A stretch of 64,000 nucleotides of DNA from Lepas anatifera. Lineage: Eukaryota > Arthropoda > Thecostraca > Lepadidae. The notes beneath the pieces are model-generated. The model ran no database searches. It was not told the DNA's origin and saw only the letters and a list, made by a program, of their open reading frames with translations. The DNA lies in assembly GCA_034440635.1 (NCBI GenBank), contig JAOTON010000319.1:156001-220000 (forward strand). The letters are read 5' to 3'. The position numbers and the translations under genes are program-made. Shown in pieces: positions 12,861 through 26,034 of the stretch; within the stretch, counting starts at the first letter, position 1; each line of letters begins with the position of its first letter.

Positions 12861-13044
12861 GGCGTCTGTCAGTCCTGAGAATTGATGTCAGAGCTCTGGA
12901 ATTTTGTAGGGTGATAGCCCTTCTGCTCCAGACACCCAAACTGAAGCCCCGAGTCGAAATCCAAAATAGTTTTTGAGAAATTTTGGCTCAAACTTTTTCT
13001 GTTTTATATTTTTCTAATTTTTTCTTCTTAAGCTATGAACTTGA

Positions 13045-13405
13045 ATTTTTTATAAATTTTGTTCAAGTTGTTCCTGGTAAGGCTGCTGGAGTCGGAGTCT
13101 CACTAAAGTCATCAAGGGACTTGTCACGGAGACCCCGACCCCACCACCCGAACGAGCAACTCCCTCAATGGAGGGTTAATTTACAAGCCAAAGTTTAACG
13201 TCCCACAAAGCACAGGGACGGCCGTCCCGCTCAGGTCACCCTCTCACCAGTCAGTTGCCAGCCGACCTGTACGTCGGGTAAACTATTGAGCGCCGGAGCG
13301 TCTCAGGGGAACCGATCCCAAGCCTGGACATGCACTGCCACTGCATGCTTCTGAGCAGCGGGCCGGAGCCCAACGCTCTACCAAGGGAGCTACCGGGGCG
13401 GCTCA
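13045..13405 (-). mobile_element. tRNA-derived SINE inserted in alpha module of unit A
   Basis: This segment is absent from the same place in unit B (about 18993-19015). On the minus strand its head reads GGTAGCTCCCTTGGTAGAGC, a tRNA-like A box, and a degraded B box lies at about 13311-13323. Downstream is a GTGGGACGTTAAACTTT stretch. The element is therefore a SINE transcribed toward lower coordinates. Ends are approximate and no clean target duplication was found. Confidence 0.6.
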
Positions 13406-14306
13406 GACTTTATGTCCTTTTCAAAAGATAACAAGGGCCAGCTAGGGGAAAAAATTGAGCTGATCCGACAATATTTATTGCGTGAAAACGCGTATTTCTC
13501 ACGTCAGCAAAAAACCTGCTAAAAGTTGATGGCCGACTTGTGCGCTCGAAATGTCAGAAGGCATACCTCAGTTAGCTGAAAAGCAGTTACCTAGGGGAAG
13601 CTAGGCCAATTTTGTTGTGCTTAGGCATAGTTTTGAGTGCAAAACGTAAAATTTTGACCTACTTTTTACAGTTCTTCCGGAAGACTGAATTTTGGTTCAT
13701 TTCACTTCAACGTTAATATCTCAAAATCGAATTGACCGATTTGAGTTTTCATTTCAAATAATGAAAGAGCATTGCTTCCACCTGATAATATTTGAAGATG
13801 GAAATTGTGAATGTGAAATTCTTTGTTTTATAGGCATAAATAGAAATTGAGTAAACAAACTTTTTATTTGCATCTTCCTGGTTCCAAGCTCATGTCACTC
13901 ACAAACTCAGAACTGACATGGCTGAATAGGAAAGTTACTTGCCGTCATTTCGCTCACTTATACTACCCACCTATCTCTAAAGGCTTTCGAGTAATTAGTC
14001 AAAAATGTATTACAAGATGCTAAATTTCTCGGACCACCTTTGCTTCCCACCATGGTTTCAAGTCTTTAAAATGGATGGAAGTGGAAGAAATTTGGCATGA
14101 AGCTAGCTTAGCATCCTAGCTCGATGATACAAGTAATTTCAGCCCAAAAGAATGCTTGGTTCGTCTTCTGGAAGCACCTTTATATCGTGCCTTTTCGGGA
14201 CAAGCACAGCACCCGGCGCCAGCGGCCCGGCATATTCGGCGGAGTTGTACCAGCCAGTGACCTCCTGACGGGTCACAGGTGTTCAGCTAGTGGGAGGGTG
14301 CGAAGT

Positions 14307-14381
14307 GTGGCACGGTGGTCTGGTGGTTAGAGGCCCTGTCTGTTGATCAGGTAGGTCCGGTTCGAATCCGGGGGTGACCAC
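14307..14381 (+). ncRNA. tRNA-like sequence in unit A (anticodon position GTT)
   Basis: The 75-nt segment has a good A box (TGGTCTGGTGGTTAGAGG) and B box (GGTTCGAATCC), a five-pair T stem, and a CCTG/CAGG anticodon stem with GTT in the anticodon position. The acceptor stem pairs only in its outer four positions. It is a degenerate tRNA or SINE head and probably not a working tRNA gene. Confidence 0.6.
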
Positions 14382-14492
14382 GTACCATTTAAAATATTAA
14401 AGAAAAGAATGATAAAACTGACTTGCAGGCTTATGAAGAGATGCATTAAGAACGAAATATGGTTTACTTTCAGCACATTGTCATGCGGCTCT

Positions 14493-14526
14493 CCTGCGCC
14501 GGTGGGGCGTTAGCCCAGGTCGCAGA
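14493..14526 (+). repeat. GC hairpin copy 1
   Basis: Outer stem CCTGCG with CGCAGA (last pair lost); inner stem GGGC/GCCC with loop GTTA. It starts the beta module of unit A. Confidence 0.6.
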
Positions 14527-16245
14527 CCGGAGTCTGTCAGAAGCCGGTGACGAACGAAGTAAGAAACGGCTTCTATTCTGACAGTTTTTCCGGTCTCGTC
14601 GTGTCTGTCTGTTGTTGTCTGTTCTGAGCGCTGGTATCAGAGACCTAAAACTTTTGTGGATAGAAGGCACTTCCAAATGAATAAGCACCACGGTTGTCAA
14701 TTTTCAAAATTTTCAAAATTTTGCCCAGAATTTTGCATTATGTGATTTTTAACTTTTATTTTTCTATTTTTTGCTAATTCATCTACAGTCTTCAAACTTG
14801 CACACTTTTACATCAGGGAAATTTGTAGATCACACAAAAAGTTTGAAAGAAAAAGTTATAAATTTAAGGCTCCAAATTAGCTTTTAAACTTTGCACCCTA
14901 AATTTGGCATAAAACTCATAGTCTAAACTACAGGCTCGAAACATCTGAAGCTACAGCAGTTCAGGTTCTGAGTCAAATACCAATTTAAAGGCCGGTTTGT
15001 GCAGTACTGCACAAACACAGAAACAAAACAAAAACGGAAATTTAAGGGTCCTTTTTGGCCCATTCTGCGAAGGTCTGCATTTCCCAAAATATCAGTCAAA
15101 CCCTTATATCTTCCGATCTAATTAAGATAAATTAGTTCCCATTTCAGATAATAAAAGAGAATAGCCTCCTTTATTATATATTTAGAGATAAAAACTTTCA
15201 GACAGAAACTTTTTATTTTAGAGGCAAAAATAAAATATAAGTTTTTAAAATTTTTATTCCCAGCCCCCTGGTTTCCAGACCGTGATAGCAACGGTATTGA
15301 ACTTAACACGGCTGGATAGAAAACGTCGTTGCCGTCATTTTTCTCACTCATACCCCCACTTATCTCTTACGGCTTCCGCGCTATCAGCCGTAAAATACAT
15401 TTCAAGGTGGTAATTTTATCGGTTCATTTTTGCTTCACACCAGGATTTCGAATGGTTAATATAGATGGAAGTGGTTGAAATTCGGCAAAAAGCTAGTTGA
15501 AAGACATATCTTGCCATCGCAACAGGTTGCATATCATAGCAACAACAGTGTACCTTTAATTAAATGTAATACACAATGCTAGTAAGTTTTCCGCTCGAAA
15601 CCTCACCCCGCCGTTCGGCCGTAGCGTGGCTGCGGGCGGCGCACTGGTAGCTGCTATGCGAGACAGATACCATAGCTATGTACGCATGCTATAGACCAGC
15701 GCGAATGCCCGGTGGTGGCAGGGTAGTCTGTCTCGTTTCGGCGCCTCTACTCGTGCGGCGGGCGCGTTGTCTATTAGATATTCATATCAGTCGGACGGCC
15801 GGGTGGCGGCCGTGCGGTAGGGTCCCGCTCGCTGCTGCGACTTGCGACGAATAAAAAACAAAATGGTGGTCAGGAACTGGTTTGCTTGTTTGGTTTGTTG
15901 TGTTTTGTTGTTTCTTTATGTGTGTCCAAATCTTACTGTGTATGTGAGTGATAGGTCCGGTAAAAGTGATGTGTCTTATGAGAAAGATAAGAGAGGCCCC
16001 ACCACTTAAGCCTTCGGGCTTTTGCTTCAATCTATTTGTTATACCTGTCATATTGTTTCCGTCCAATAAAAGTTTATCATCTGTCTATCTATCTACCCAC
16101 TAGTTAATGCATCCTCTAACCATAGGTAGCACTGGCCAAAGGATCCACCGTTGCACACCATTTCTTTCCCAGCCGAATAAACCTCTTTGTGGTGATACCA
16201 TGACACGTGACTCCTTGCACTCCCTGCTTAAATAAACTTAATAAG

Positions 16246-18398
16246 CAGTGGCGGATCCAGGCCATTAGTATGGGGGTGGGGCTAAGGAGCTCGAGCATAG
16301 GCGGATCCAAGACATCAGTACCGGGGTGGGGCTAGTGAGTTTGAGCATAGGCGGATCCAGGACATCAGTACGGGGTGGGGCTAAGGAGCTCGAGCATAGG
16401 CGGATCCAGGACATCAGGAGCGGGTTGGAACTCGGGACCTCGAGCATAAGCGGATCCAGAACATCAATACGGGGGTGGGGCTAAGGAGCTCGAGCATAGG
16501 CGGATCCAGGACATCAGTAGGGGGTGGGGCTAAGGAGCTCCAGCATAGGCGGATCCAGGACATAAGTATGGGTGTGGGGCTAAGGAGCTCGAGCAGAGGC
16601 GGATCCAGGACATCAGTACGGGGGTGGGGCTAAGGAGCTCGAGCAGAGGCGGATCCAGGACATCAGTACGGGGGTGGGGCTAAGGGGCTCGAGTATAGGC
16701 GGATCCAGTACATCAGTGCGGGGGTGGGGCTCCGGAGCTCGAATAAAGGCGGATCCAGGACATCTGTAGGGGGTGGGGCAAAGGAGATCCTGCATAGGCG
16801 GATCCAGGACATAAGTATGGGTGTGGGGCTAAGGAGCTCGAGCAGAGGCGGATCCAGGACATCAGTACGGGGGTGGGGCTAAGGAGCTCGAGCAGAGGCG
16901 GATCCAGGACATCAGTACGGGGGAGTGGCTAAGGAGCTCGAGCATAATCGGATCCAGGACATCAGTACGGGGGTGGTGTTAAGGAGCTCGAGCATAAGCG
17001 GATTCAGCTCATCAGTACGGGGGTGGGGCTCGGGAGCTCGAGCATAGGCGGATCCAGGACATCAGTAGGGGGTGGGGGCTAAGGAGTTCAAGCATAGGCG
17101 GATCCAGGGCAGTACAGAGGTGGGGCTACGGAGTTCGAGCATAGGCGGATCCAGGACATCAGTAAGGGGGTGGGGTAAGGAGCTCGACCATAGGCGGATC
17201 CAGGACATCAGTAGGGGGTAGGGGCTAAGGAGTTCGGGTATAGGCGGATCCAGGACATCAGTACGGGGGTGGGGCTAAGGAGCTCGAGCATAGGCAGATC
17301 CAGGACATCAGTGCGGGGGTGGGGCTCCGGAGCTCGAGTAAAGGCGGATCCAGGACATCAATACGGGGGTGGGGCTAAGGAGCTCGAGCAGAGGCGGATC
17401 CAGGACATCAGTACGGGGGTGGGGCTAAGGAGATCGAGCATAGGCGGATCCAGGACATCTGTACGGGGGTGGGGCTAAGGAGCTGGAGCATAGGCGGATC
17501 CAGGACATAAGTATGGGTGTGGGGCTAAGGAGCTCGAACAGAGGCGGATCCAGGACATCAGTACGGGGGTGGGGCTAAGGGGCTCGAGTATAGGCGGATC
17601 AAGGACATCAGTACGGGGGTGGGGCTAAGGAGCTCGAGCATAAGCGGATCCAGGACATCAGCACGGGGTTAGGAGCTAAAGAGTTCGAGCATAGGCGGAT
17701 CCAGGATATCAGTACGAGGGTGGGGCTAAGGAGCTCGAGCATAAGCGGAGCCAGGATATCAGTACGGGGGTAGAGGCTAAGGAGTTTGAGCATGGGCGGA
17801 TCCAGCATATCGGTACGGGGATTGGGCTAAGGAGATCCAGCATAGGCGGATCCAGGACATCTGTGCGGAGGTGAGGCTAAGGAGCTCGAGCATAGGCGGA
17901 TCCAGGACATCAGTATGGGTGTCGGGCTAAGGAGCTCGAGCAGAGGCGGATCCAGGACATCAGTACGGGGCTGGGGTAAGAGGCTCGAATATAAGCGGAT
18001 CAAAGACATCAGTACGGGGGTGGGGCTAAGGAGCTCGAGCATAAGCGGATCCAGGACATCAAGGGGCTAAAGAGTTAAAACAGGTAGGGGCTAAAGAGTT
18101 AAAACATAAGCGGATCCAGGACATCAGTACGGGGGTGGGGCTAAGGAGCTCGAGCATAAGCGGATTCAGGACATCAGTACGTGGGTGGGGCTCGGGAGCG
18201 CGAGCACAGGCGGATCCAGGACATCAGTAGGGGTAGTGGCTAAGGAGTTCAAGCATAGGTGGATCCAGGGCAGTATAGAGGTGGGGCTACGGAGTTCGAG
18301 CATAGGCAGATCCAGGACATATGTAAGGGGGTGGGCTAAGGAGCTGGAGCATAGGCGGATCCAGGACATCAGTTCGGTGGTGGGGCTGAGGTCTCGAG
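16246..18398. repeat. 50-bp minisatellite array A
   Basis: About 43 tandem units of 50 bp. The common unit runs from CATAGGCGGATCCAGG through GGGGGTGGGGCTAAGG to AGCTCGAG. The first unit differs in starting CAGTGGCGG, the terminal sequence of the 47277-47440 MITE. Because 50 is not divisible by three, the frame shifts each unit, giving spurious 60-84 aa ORFs on both strands. The array ends at GTCTCGAG without an element 3' end. Confidence 0.9.
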
Positions 18399-18771
18399 CT
18401 GGGGCATAATTCGGTAACAAATAGGCTGAATTGGGTGAAAATCTGCAGGTAAAGGTTAAATACCGTCGGAAAACCCATCATATTTTATATCGTATCTCCT
18501 TTCTTCTCGTCATGCCCAGTCTTTGCTTAACAAAACAAACATTATGCGTGTGTTTATTTCTTTGATGATATGAACAGAGGGCAGGCGTGGTGCAGTATGC
18601 AGAGACATGCTAATTTAGGAAAACATGGGCCTAGACAGGGGGATTGAATGGAGCCATAATGAGAACACAAAACCTAAAACTCCAACATTGCGTTGTTATA
18701 AGTATCAAACTGCTGAAAAAACTCGCCTGTCAATCGAACTGTTTGGCTAACGTACATTGTCACCGGCTTCT

Positions 18772-18805
18772 CCTGCGCCAGAGCGGCACCTGCCGAGGCC
18801 GCAGG
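18772..18805 (+). repeat. GC hairpin copy 2
   Basis: Outer stem CCTGCG/CGCAGG; inner stem CGGC/GCCG with loop ACCT. It starts the alpha module of unit B. Confidence 0.65.
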
Positions 18806-19907
18806 CCGAGGTCTGTCTGTTGTTGTCTGTCCCGCCTGAGAATTGATGTCAGAGCTCTGCAATTTTGTAGGGTGATAGCCCTCCAGCTCCAGACATTCAA
18901 ACTGAAGCCCCGATTCGAAATCGAAAATAGTTTTTGAGAAATTTTGGCCCAAACTTTTTCTGTTTTATATTTTTCTAATTTTTACTCCTTAAGCTACGAG
19001 TTTGAAACTGATGCCCTTTTCAATAGGTAACAAGGGCCAGCTAGGGAACAAAAATTGAGCTGATCCAATAATATTTATTGCGCGAAAACGCTTTATTTCT
19101 CACGCGAGCAAAAAACCTACTTAAAGTTGATGGCCGACTTGGACGCTCGAAATATCAGAAGGCAAGCTCCAGTTAGCTGAAAGACAGTTACCTAGGGGTA
19201 GCTAGGTCAATTTTCTTGTGCTTAGACATAGTTTTGAGTGGAAAACGTAAAATTTTAACCTACTTTTTACCGTTCTTCCGGAAGACTAAATTTTGGTTCA
19301 TTTCATTTCAACGTTAATATCTCACAATCTAATTGACCGATTTGAGTTTTCATTTCAAATAATGAAAGCACATTGCTTCCGCCTGATAATATTTGGAGAT
19401 GGAAATTGTGAATGTGAAATTCTTTGTTTTATAGGCATAAATAGAAATTGAGTAAAAAAACTTTTTATTTGCATCTTCCTGGTTCCAAGCTCATGTCACT
19501 CACAAACTTAGAACTGACATGGCTGAATAGGAAAGTTACTTGCGGTCATTTCGCTCACTTATACTACCCACCTATCTCTAATGGCTTTCGAGTAATTAGT
19601 CAAAAATGTATTATAAGATGCCAAATTTATCGGACCACCTTTGCTTCTCACCATGGTTTCAAGTCCTTAAAATGGATGGAAGTTGAAGAAATTTGGCATG
19701 AAGCTAGCTTAGGATCCTATCTCGACGATACAAGTAATTTCAGCCCAAAAGAATGCTTGGTTCGTCTTCTAGAAGCACCTTTATATCGTGCCTTTTCGGG
19801 ACAAGCACAGCAACCGGCGCCAGCGGCCCGGCATATTCGGCGGAGTTGTACCAGCCAGTGACCTCCTGACGGGTCACAGGTGTTCAGCTAGTGGGAGGGT
19901 GAGTAGT

Positions 19908-19982
19908 GTGGCACGGTGGTCTAGTGGTTAGAGGCCCTGTCTCTTGATCAGGTAGGTCCGGTTCGAATCCGGGGGTGACCAC
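19908..19982 (+). ncRNA. tRNA-like sequence in unit B (anticodon position CTT)
   Basis: This is the 75-nt counterpart of the unit A copy. A and B boxes are intact, while the triplet in the anticodon position changed from GTT to CTT. The acceptor stem has the same inner mismatches, and the sequence is followed by CTTTATT. It co-duplicated with the unit, so it is not an independent insertion. Confidence 0.6.
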
Positions 19983-20097
19983 GTACTCTTTATTGGTTAT
20001 TTCAAAGAAAAGAATGATAAAACTGGCTTGCAGGCTTATGAAGAGATACATTAAGAACGAAATATGGTTTGCTTTCGGCACATTGTCATGCGGCTCT

Positions 20098-20131
20098 CCT
20101 GCGCCGGTGGGGCGTTAGCCCAGGCCGCAGG
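20098..20131 (+). repeat. GC hairpin copy 3
   Basis: Outer stem CCTGCG/CGCAGG intact; inner stem GGGC/GCCC with loop GTTA, followed by (GTT)n. It starts the beta module of unit B. Confidence 0.65.
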
Positions 20132-21765
20132 CCGAGGTTGTTGTTGTTGTTGTTGTCTGTTCTGAGCGCTGGTATCAGAGACCTAAAACTTTTGTGGATA
20201 GAAGGCACTTCCAAATGAATAAGCACCACGGTTGTCAATTTTCAAAATTTTCAAAATTTTGGCCAGAATTTTGCATTATGTGATTTTTAACTTTTATTTT
20301 TCTATTTTTTGCTAATTCATCTAGACTCTTCAAACTTGCACCCTTTTACATCAGGGAAATTTGTAGTTCACACAAAAAGTTGGAAAGAAAAAGCTTTAAA
20401 TTTAGGGCTCTAAATTAGCTTTTAAACTTTGCACCCTAAATTTGGCATAAAACTCATGGTCTAAACTACAGGCTCGAAATATCTGAAGCTACAGCAGTTC
20501 AGGTTCTGAGTCAAATATCAACTTAAAGTTCGGTTTGTGCAGTACTGCACAAACACAGAAACAAAGCAAAAACGGAAATTTAAGGGTCTTTTTTGGCCCA
20601 TTCCGTGAAGGTCTGCATTTCCCAAAATATCATTCAAACCCTTATATCTTCCGATCTAATTGATAAAAATTAGTTCCCATTTCAGATAATAAAAGAGAAT
20701 AGCCTCCTTTATTATATATTTAGAGATAAAAACTTTCAGATTGAAACTTTTTATTTTATAGGCAAAAATAAAACATAAGTTTTTAAAATTTTTATTCTCA
20801 GCCCCTGGTTTCCAGACCATGATAGCTACGGTATTGAACTTAACACGGCTGGATAGAAAACTTTGTTGCCGTCATTTTTCTCACTCATACCCCCCACTTA
20901 TCTCTTACGGCTTCCGCGCTAACAGTCGTAAAATACATTTCGAAGTGGTAATTTTATCGGTTCATTTTTGCTTCACACCAGGATTTCGAATGGTTAATAT
21001 ACATGGAAGTGGATAAAATTCGGCAAAAAGCTAGTTGAAAGACATATCTTGCCATCGCAGCAGGTTGCATATCATAGCAACAACAGTGTACCTTTAATTA
21101 AATGTAATACACAATGCTAGTATGTTTCCCGCTCGAAACCTCACCCCGCCGTTCGGCCGTAGCGTCGCTGCGGGCGGCGCACTTGTAGCTGCTATGCGAG
21201 ACAGATACCATAGCTATCTACGCATGCTATAGACCAGCGCGAATGCCCGGTGGTGGCAGGGTAGTCTGTCTCGTTTCGGCTCCTCTACTCGTGCGGCGGG
21301 CGCGTTGTCTATTATATATTCATATCAGTCGGACGGCCGGGTGGCGGCCGTGCGGTAGGGTCCCGCTCGCTGCGGCGACTTGCGACGAATAAAAAACAAA
21401 ATGGTGGTCAGGAACTGGTTTGCTTGTTTGGTTTGTTGTGTTTTTTTCTTTATGTGTGTCCAAATCTTACTGTGTATGTGTGTGATAGGTCCGGTAAAAG
21501 TGATGTGTTTTATGAGAGAGATAAGAGAGGCCCCACCACTTAAGCCTTCGGGCTTTTGCGTCAATCTATTTGTTATAACAGTCATATTGTTTCCGTCCAA
21601 TAAAAGTTTATCATCTGTCTATCTATCTACCCACTAGTTAATGTATCCTCTAACCATAGGTAGCACTGGCCAAAGGACCCACCGTTGCACACCATTTCTT
21701 TCCCAGCCGAATAAACCTCTTTGTGGTAATACCATGACACGTCACTCCTTGCACTCCCTGCTTAA

Positions 21766-23008
21766 CCCTATTTCCGGCAGGGGGGGGCTAATATTGCCCC
21801 CCTAAGGTTTTTCAAGAATATCTCCGAAACGGCTTGCGATAGAACTTTGAAACTTCCTGACTTTTCCTAAAACTAGTACAGGCAGGTTTTCTGAAATTGT
21901 CAATATTATATATTTACCAGGGGCGGAGCTATGGCTGGGTTTTTGGGGAGGTTCTATCCACAAACCAAGTATTATCGTATGCGATGGGTTCTTTGTAAAA
22001 GGAAGCCGTCTCTGCTGATCCTGATACCAGTTATATGGTTTTATTATATCATTTTTTATGTGAGATGATAGTGCATTCACAATTGTCACTATTTGTATTC
22101 ATCAGGGGCGGTTACAGCAGTTCAAAATGGGGGGAATGTTATCAAGAAGGACTAAACGTTAGTAAGTGAGAAGACTGCTTACAGCCGTGCCAGGGCGAAT
22201 ACAATTGGGTATATGAAAATTCAAAATAGTTATAACCAAATTCTAGATTACCAGAGGCGTGTCCAGTCACTACACATTTTCAAAATGCATATTCCCAGCC
22301 AGTATCACCGCCGCGACTCAATATCGTTGTATATTAAAAATGTGTTTCCAATCACCCCCACCCGCCCCCCCCACGACGAGAGTCCTTGATCCGCCTATGT
22401 CACCCCCTTTCCCAGAGCTGCCATGGGAGGGTAAAAATTATCAGAAATAAATTTCAACTAGTCGAGGGACTAATATACTCATGCATACCACTCGCATATT
22501 GTTGGGATGTATTTTACCCCACTGTTTTACCTTACTGCATCCGCCCCTGATGAGTTTTTCACTTTTTTTCATTTATTTATGTGTTAAAGATGCCAAGCAG
22601 TATATCACGGCTTCTAATCCGCGTAACAAAAACTTTTTAGGTTGTATATATTTCCCCTCATAGTCCTGGTCCTGGTACTGCCATTGAATTTCGAATTTTT
22701 GCGTAACTCGAGTATATGACAATTTTGGGTCAATTATTTGTAAATCTGAACTAGTTTTGTGAAAATCGTACAATAGAGACAAGGGTTATGGAAAATCTAA
22801 AAATACACAAAAATTGTATATTTTGCACGACTTTCTCCTTAAAAATCAAAATTTTGAAATTTTCTTTTTTCAAAATAAAGTTTAGCGTCAGGGAAATCTA
22901 TAGCACTTTGAATTTTCAAAATCGGCCGGTTAGATTACGAGATCTTAGGGGGCCGATATTGCCCCCTGCCGGAAATAGGGGGTAGCCGGGAGCCTGACGG
23001 AAATAGGG
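21766..23008. mobile_element. TTAA-flanked (piggyBac-type) non-autonomous element
   Basis: The element begins CCCTATTTCCGGCAG and ends with the reverse complement of CCCTATTTCCGTCAG (14/15), flanked by TTAA at 21762-21765 and 23009-23012. CCC-starting termini and TTAA duplication are piggyBac hallmarks. Units A (CTGCTTAAATAAAC) and C hold the empty site, so insertion is shown directly. A longer subterminal inverted copy (GCCCCCTGCCGGAAATAGGG, 22961-22980) lies 28 bp inside the right end. No transposase ORF remains in 1243 bp. Internal CAGGGGCGG motifs (21918, 22105) and GCATCCGCCCCTG (about 22548) suggest older nested hAT-type fragments. Confidence 0.88.
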
Positions 23009-23026
23009 TTAAATAAACTTAATAAG

Positions 23027-25662
23027 CAGTGGCGGATCCAGGCCATAAGTATGGGGGGTGGGGCTAAGGAGATCGAGCATAGGCGGATCCAAGACATCAG
23101 TACCGGGGTGGGGCTAGTGAGCTCGAGCATAGGCGGATCCAGGACATCAGTACGGGGTGGGGCTAAGGAGCTCGAGCATAGGCGGATCCAGGACATCAGG
23201 AGCGGGTTGGAACTCGGGACCTCGAGCATAAGCGGATCCAGGACATCAATACGGGGGTGGGGCTAAGGAGCTCAAGCATAGGCGGATCCAGGACATCAGT
23301 AGGGGTGGGGCTAAGGAGCTCCAGCATAGGCGGATCCAGGACATCAGTTCGGGGGTGGGGTTAAGGAGCTCGAGCATAGGCGGACCCAGGACATCAGTAC
23401 GAGGGTGGGCTAAGGAGATCGAGCATAGGCGAATCCAGGACATCAGCACGGAGGTGGGGCTAAGGAGCTCGAGCATAGGCGGATCCAGGACATCAGTACA
23501 GGAGTGGGGCTAAGGAGTTCGAGCATAGGCGGAACCAGGACATCAGTACGGGGATGGGCCTGACGAGCTCGATCATAGGCGGATCCAGGACATCAGTTCG
23601 GGGGTGGAGCTAAGGAGCTCGAGCATAGGCGGATCCAGGACATCAGTACGGGGGTGGTGTTAAGGAGCTCGAGCATAAGCGGATTCAGCTCATCAGTACG
23701 GGGGGTGGGGCTCGGGAGCTCGAGCATAGGCGGATCCAGGACATCAGTAGGGGGTGGGGGCTAAGGAGTTCAAGCATAGGCGGATCCCGGGCAGTACAGA
23801 GGTGGGGCAACGGAGTTCGAGCATAGGCGGATCCAGGACATCAGTAAGGGGGTGGGGTAAGGAGCTCGACCATAGGCGGATCCAGGACATCAGTAGGGGT
23901 AGGGGCTCGGGAGTTCGAGCATAGGCGAATCCAGGACATCAGTAGAGGGTCGGAACTGAGCATAAGCGGTTCCAGGGCAATACAGAGGTGGAGCTAAGGA
24001 GCTCGAGCAGAGGCGGATCCAGGACATCAGTACGGGGGTGGGGCTAAGGGGCTCGAGTATAGGCGGATCAAGGACATCAGTACGGGGGTGGGGCAAAGGA
24101 GCTCGAGCAAAAGCGGATCCAGGACATCAGCACGGGGGTGAGGCTAAGGAGCTGGAGCATAGGCGGATCCAGGACATAAGTATGGGTGTGGGGCTAAGGA
24201 GCTCGAGCAGAGGCGGATCCAGGACATCAGTACGGGGGTGGGGCTAAGGAGCTCGAGCAGAGGCGGATCCAGGACATCAGTACGGGGGTGGGGCTAAGGA
24301 GATCGAGCATAGGCGAATCCAGGACATCTGTACGGGGTGGGGCTAAGGAGCTGGAGCATAGGCGGATCCAGGACATAAGTATGGGTGTGGGGCTAAGGAG
24401 CTCGAACAGAGGCGGATCCAGGACATCAGTACGGGGGTGGGGCTAAGGGGCTCGAGTATAGGCGGATCAAGGACATCAGTACGGGGGTGGGGCTAAGGAG
24501 CTCGAGCATAAGCGGATCCAGGACATCAGCACGGGGGTAGGGGCTAAAGAGTTCGAGCATAGGCGGATCCGGGATATCAGTACGAGGGTGGGGCTAAGGA
24601 GCTCGAGCATAAGCGGAGCCAGGATATCAGTACGGGGGTAGAGGCTAAGGAGTTTGAGCATAGGCGGATCCAGCATATCGGTACGGGGATTGGGCTAAGG
24701 AGATCCAGCATAGGCGGATCCAGGACATCTGTACGGAGGTGAGGCTAAGGAGCTCGAGCATAGGCGGATCCAGGACATCAGTATGGGTGTCGGGCTAAGG
24801 AGCTCGAGCAGAGGCGGACCCAGGACATCATTACGGGGATGGGCCTAAGGAGCTCGATCATAGCGGATCCAGGACATCAGTACGGGGCTGGAACTCGGGA
24901 CCTCAAGCATAGGCGGATCCAGGACATCAGTACGGGAATGGGGCTAAGGAGCTTGAGCATAGGCGGATCCAGGACAGTACGCAGGTGGGGCTACGGAGTT
25001 CGAGCATAGGCGGAACCAGGACATCAGTAAGGGCGTGGGGCTAAGGAGCTCGAGCATAGGCGGATCCAGGACATCAGTACGGGGATGGGCCTGAGGAGTT
25101 TGAGCATAGGCGGATCCAGGACATCAGTTCGGGGATGGGGCTAAGGAGCTCGAACATAGGCGGATCCAGGACATCAGTACGGGGGTGGGGCTAAGAAGCT
25201 CGAGCATAGGCGGATCCAGGACATCAGTACGGGGCTGGGGTAAGAGGCTCGAGTATAGGCGGATCAAAGACATCAGTACGGAGGTGGGGCCAAGGAGCTC
25301 GAGCATAAGCGGATCCAGGACATCAAGGGGCTAAAGAGTTAAAACAGGTAGGGGCTAAAGAGTTAAAACATAAGCGGATCCAGGACATCAGTACGGGGGT
25401 GGGGCTAAGGAGCTCGAGCATAAGCGGATTCAGGACATCAGTACGTGGGTGGGGCTCGGGAGCTCGAGCATAGGCGGATCCAGGACATCAGTAGGGGTAG
25501 GGACTAAGGAGTTCAAGCATAGGCGGATCCAGGGCAGTAAAGATGTGGGGCTACGGAGTTCGAGCATAGGCAGATCCAGGGCATATGTAAGGGGGTGGGG
25601 TAAGGAGCTCGAGCATAGGCGGATCCAGGACATCAGTTCGGTGGTGGGGCTGAGGTCTCGAG
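23027..25662. repeat. 50-bp minisatellite array B
   Basis: About 53 units, beginning with the CAGTGGCGG-type first unit and ending at GTCTCGAG as in array A. It shares ordered variant units with A, which places the segmental duplication after array formation. It has extra internal units relative to A, so local expansion continued. Confidence 0.9.
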
Positions 25663-26034
25663 CTGGGGCATAACTCGGTAACAAATCGGCTGAATTGGGT
25701 GAAAATCTGCAGGTATAGGTGAAATACTGTCGGAAAACCCGTCATATTTTATATTGCATCGCCTTTCTTCTGGTCATGCTTAGTCTTTGCTTAACAAAAC
25801 AAACATTATACGTGTGTTTATTTATGTGATGACATAAACAGAGGGCAAGCGTGGTGCAGTATGCAGATACATGCTAATTTAGGAAAACATGGGCCTAGAC
25901 AGGGGATTAAATGGTGCCATAATGAGAACACAAAACCTAAAACTCAAACATTGCGTTGTTATAAGTATCAAACTGCTGAAAACACTCGCCTGTCAATCGA
26001 ACTGTTTGGCTAACGTACATTGTCACCGGCTTCT

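Larger units (their letters stand above)
12861..18790. repeat. Segmental duplication unit A
   Basis: First of three head-to-tail units. Order: alpha module (12861-14480, interrupted by a SINE), GC hairpin, beta module (about 14600-16245), minisatellite (16246-18398), then a flank (18399-18770). The beta module ends CTGCTTAAATAAAC, an uninterrupted TTAA that is the empty site for the element in unit B. Alpha and beta are themselves diverged copies: both have the T/G linker, an ACTTTTTATTT block, then a block near GGATGGAAGTGG...AAGCTAG. Confidence 0.85.

Noticed and set aside
19448..19861. 137-aa ORF in the alpha module as a gene
   Set aside because: The copy in unit A is interrupted by stops, the sequence is AT-rich repeat DNA, and no domain is seen.
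19908..19982. Functional tRNA gene
   Set aside because: The A and B boxes are good, but the inner acceptor stem does not pair, and the copy is part of a duplicated repeat.
21918..22560. A nested hAT element with CAGGGGCGG ends inside the 21766-23008 element
   Set aside because: Candidate ends are visible, but no matching 8-bp target duplication was found for any pairing.
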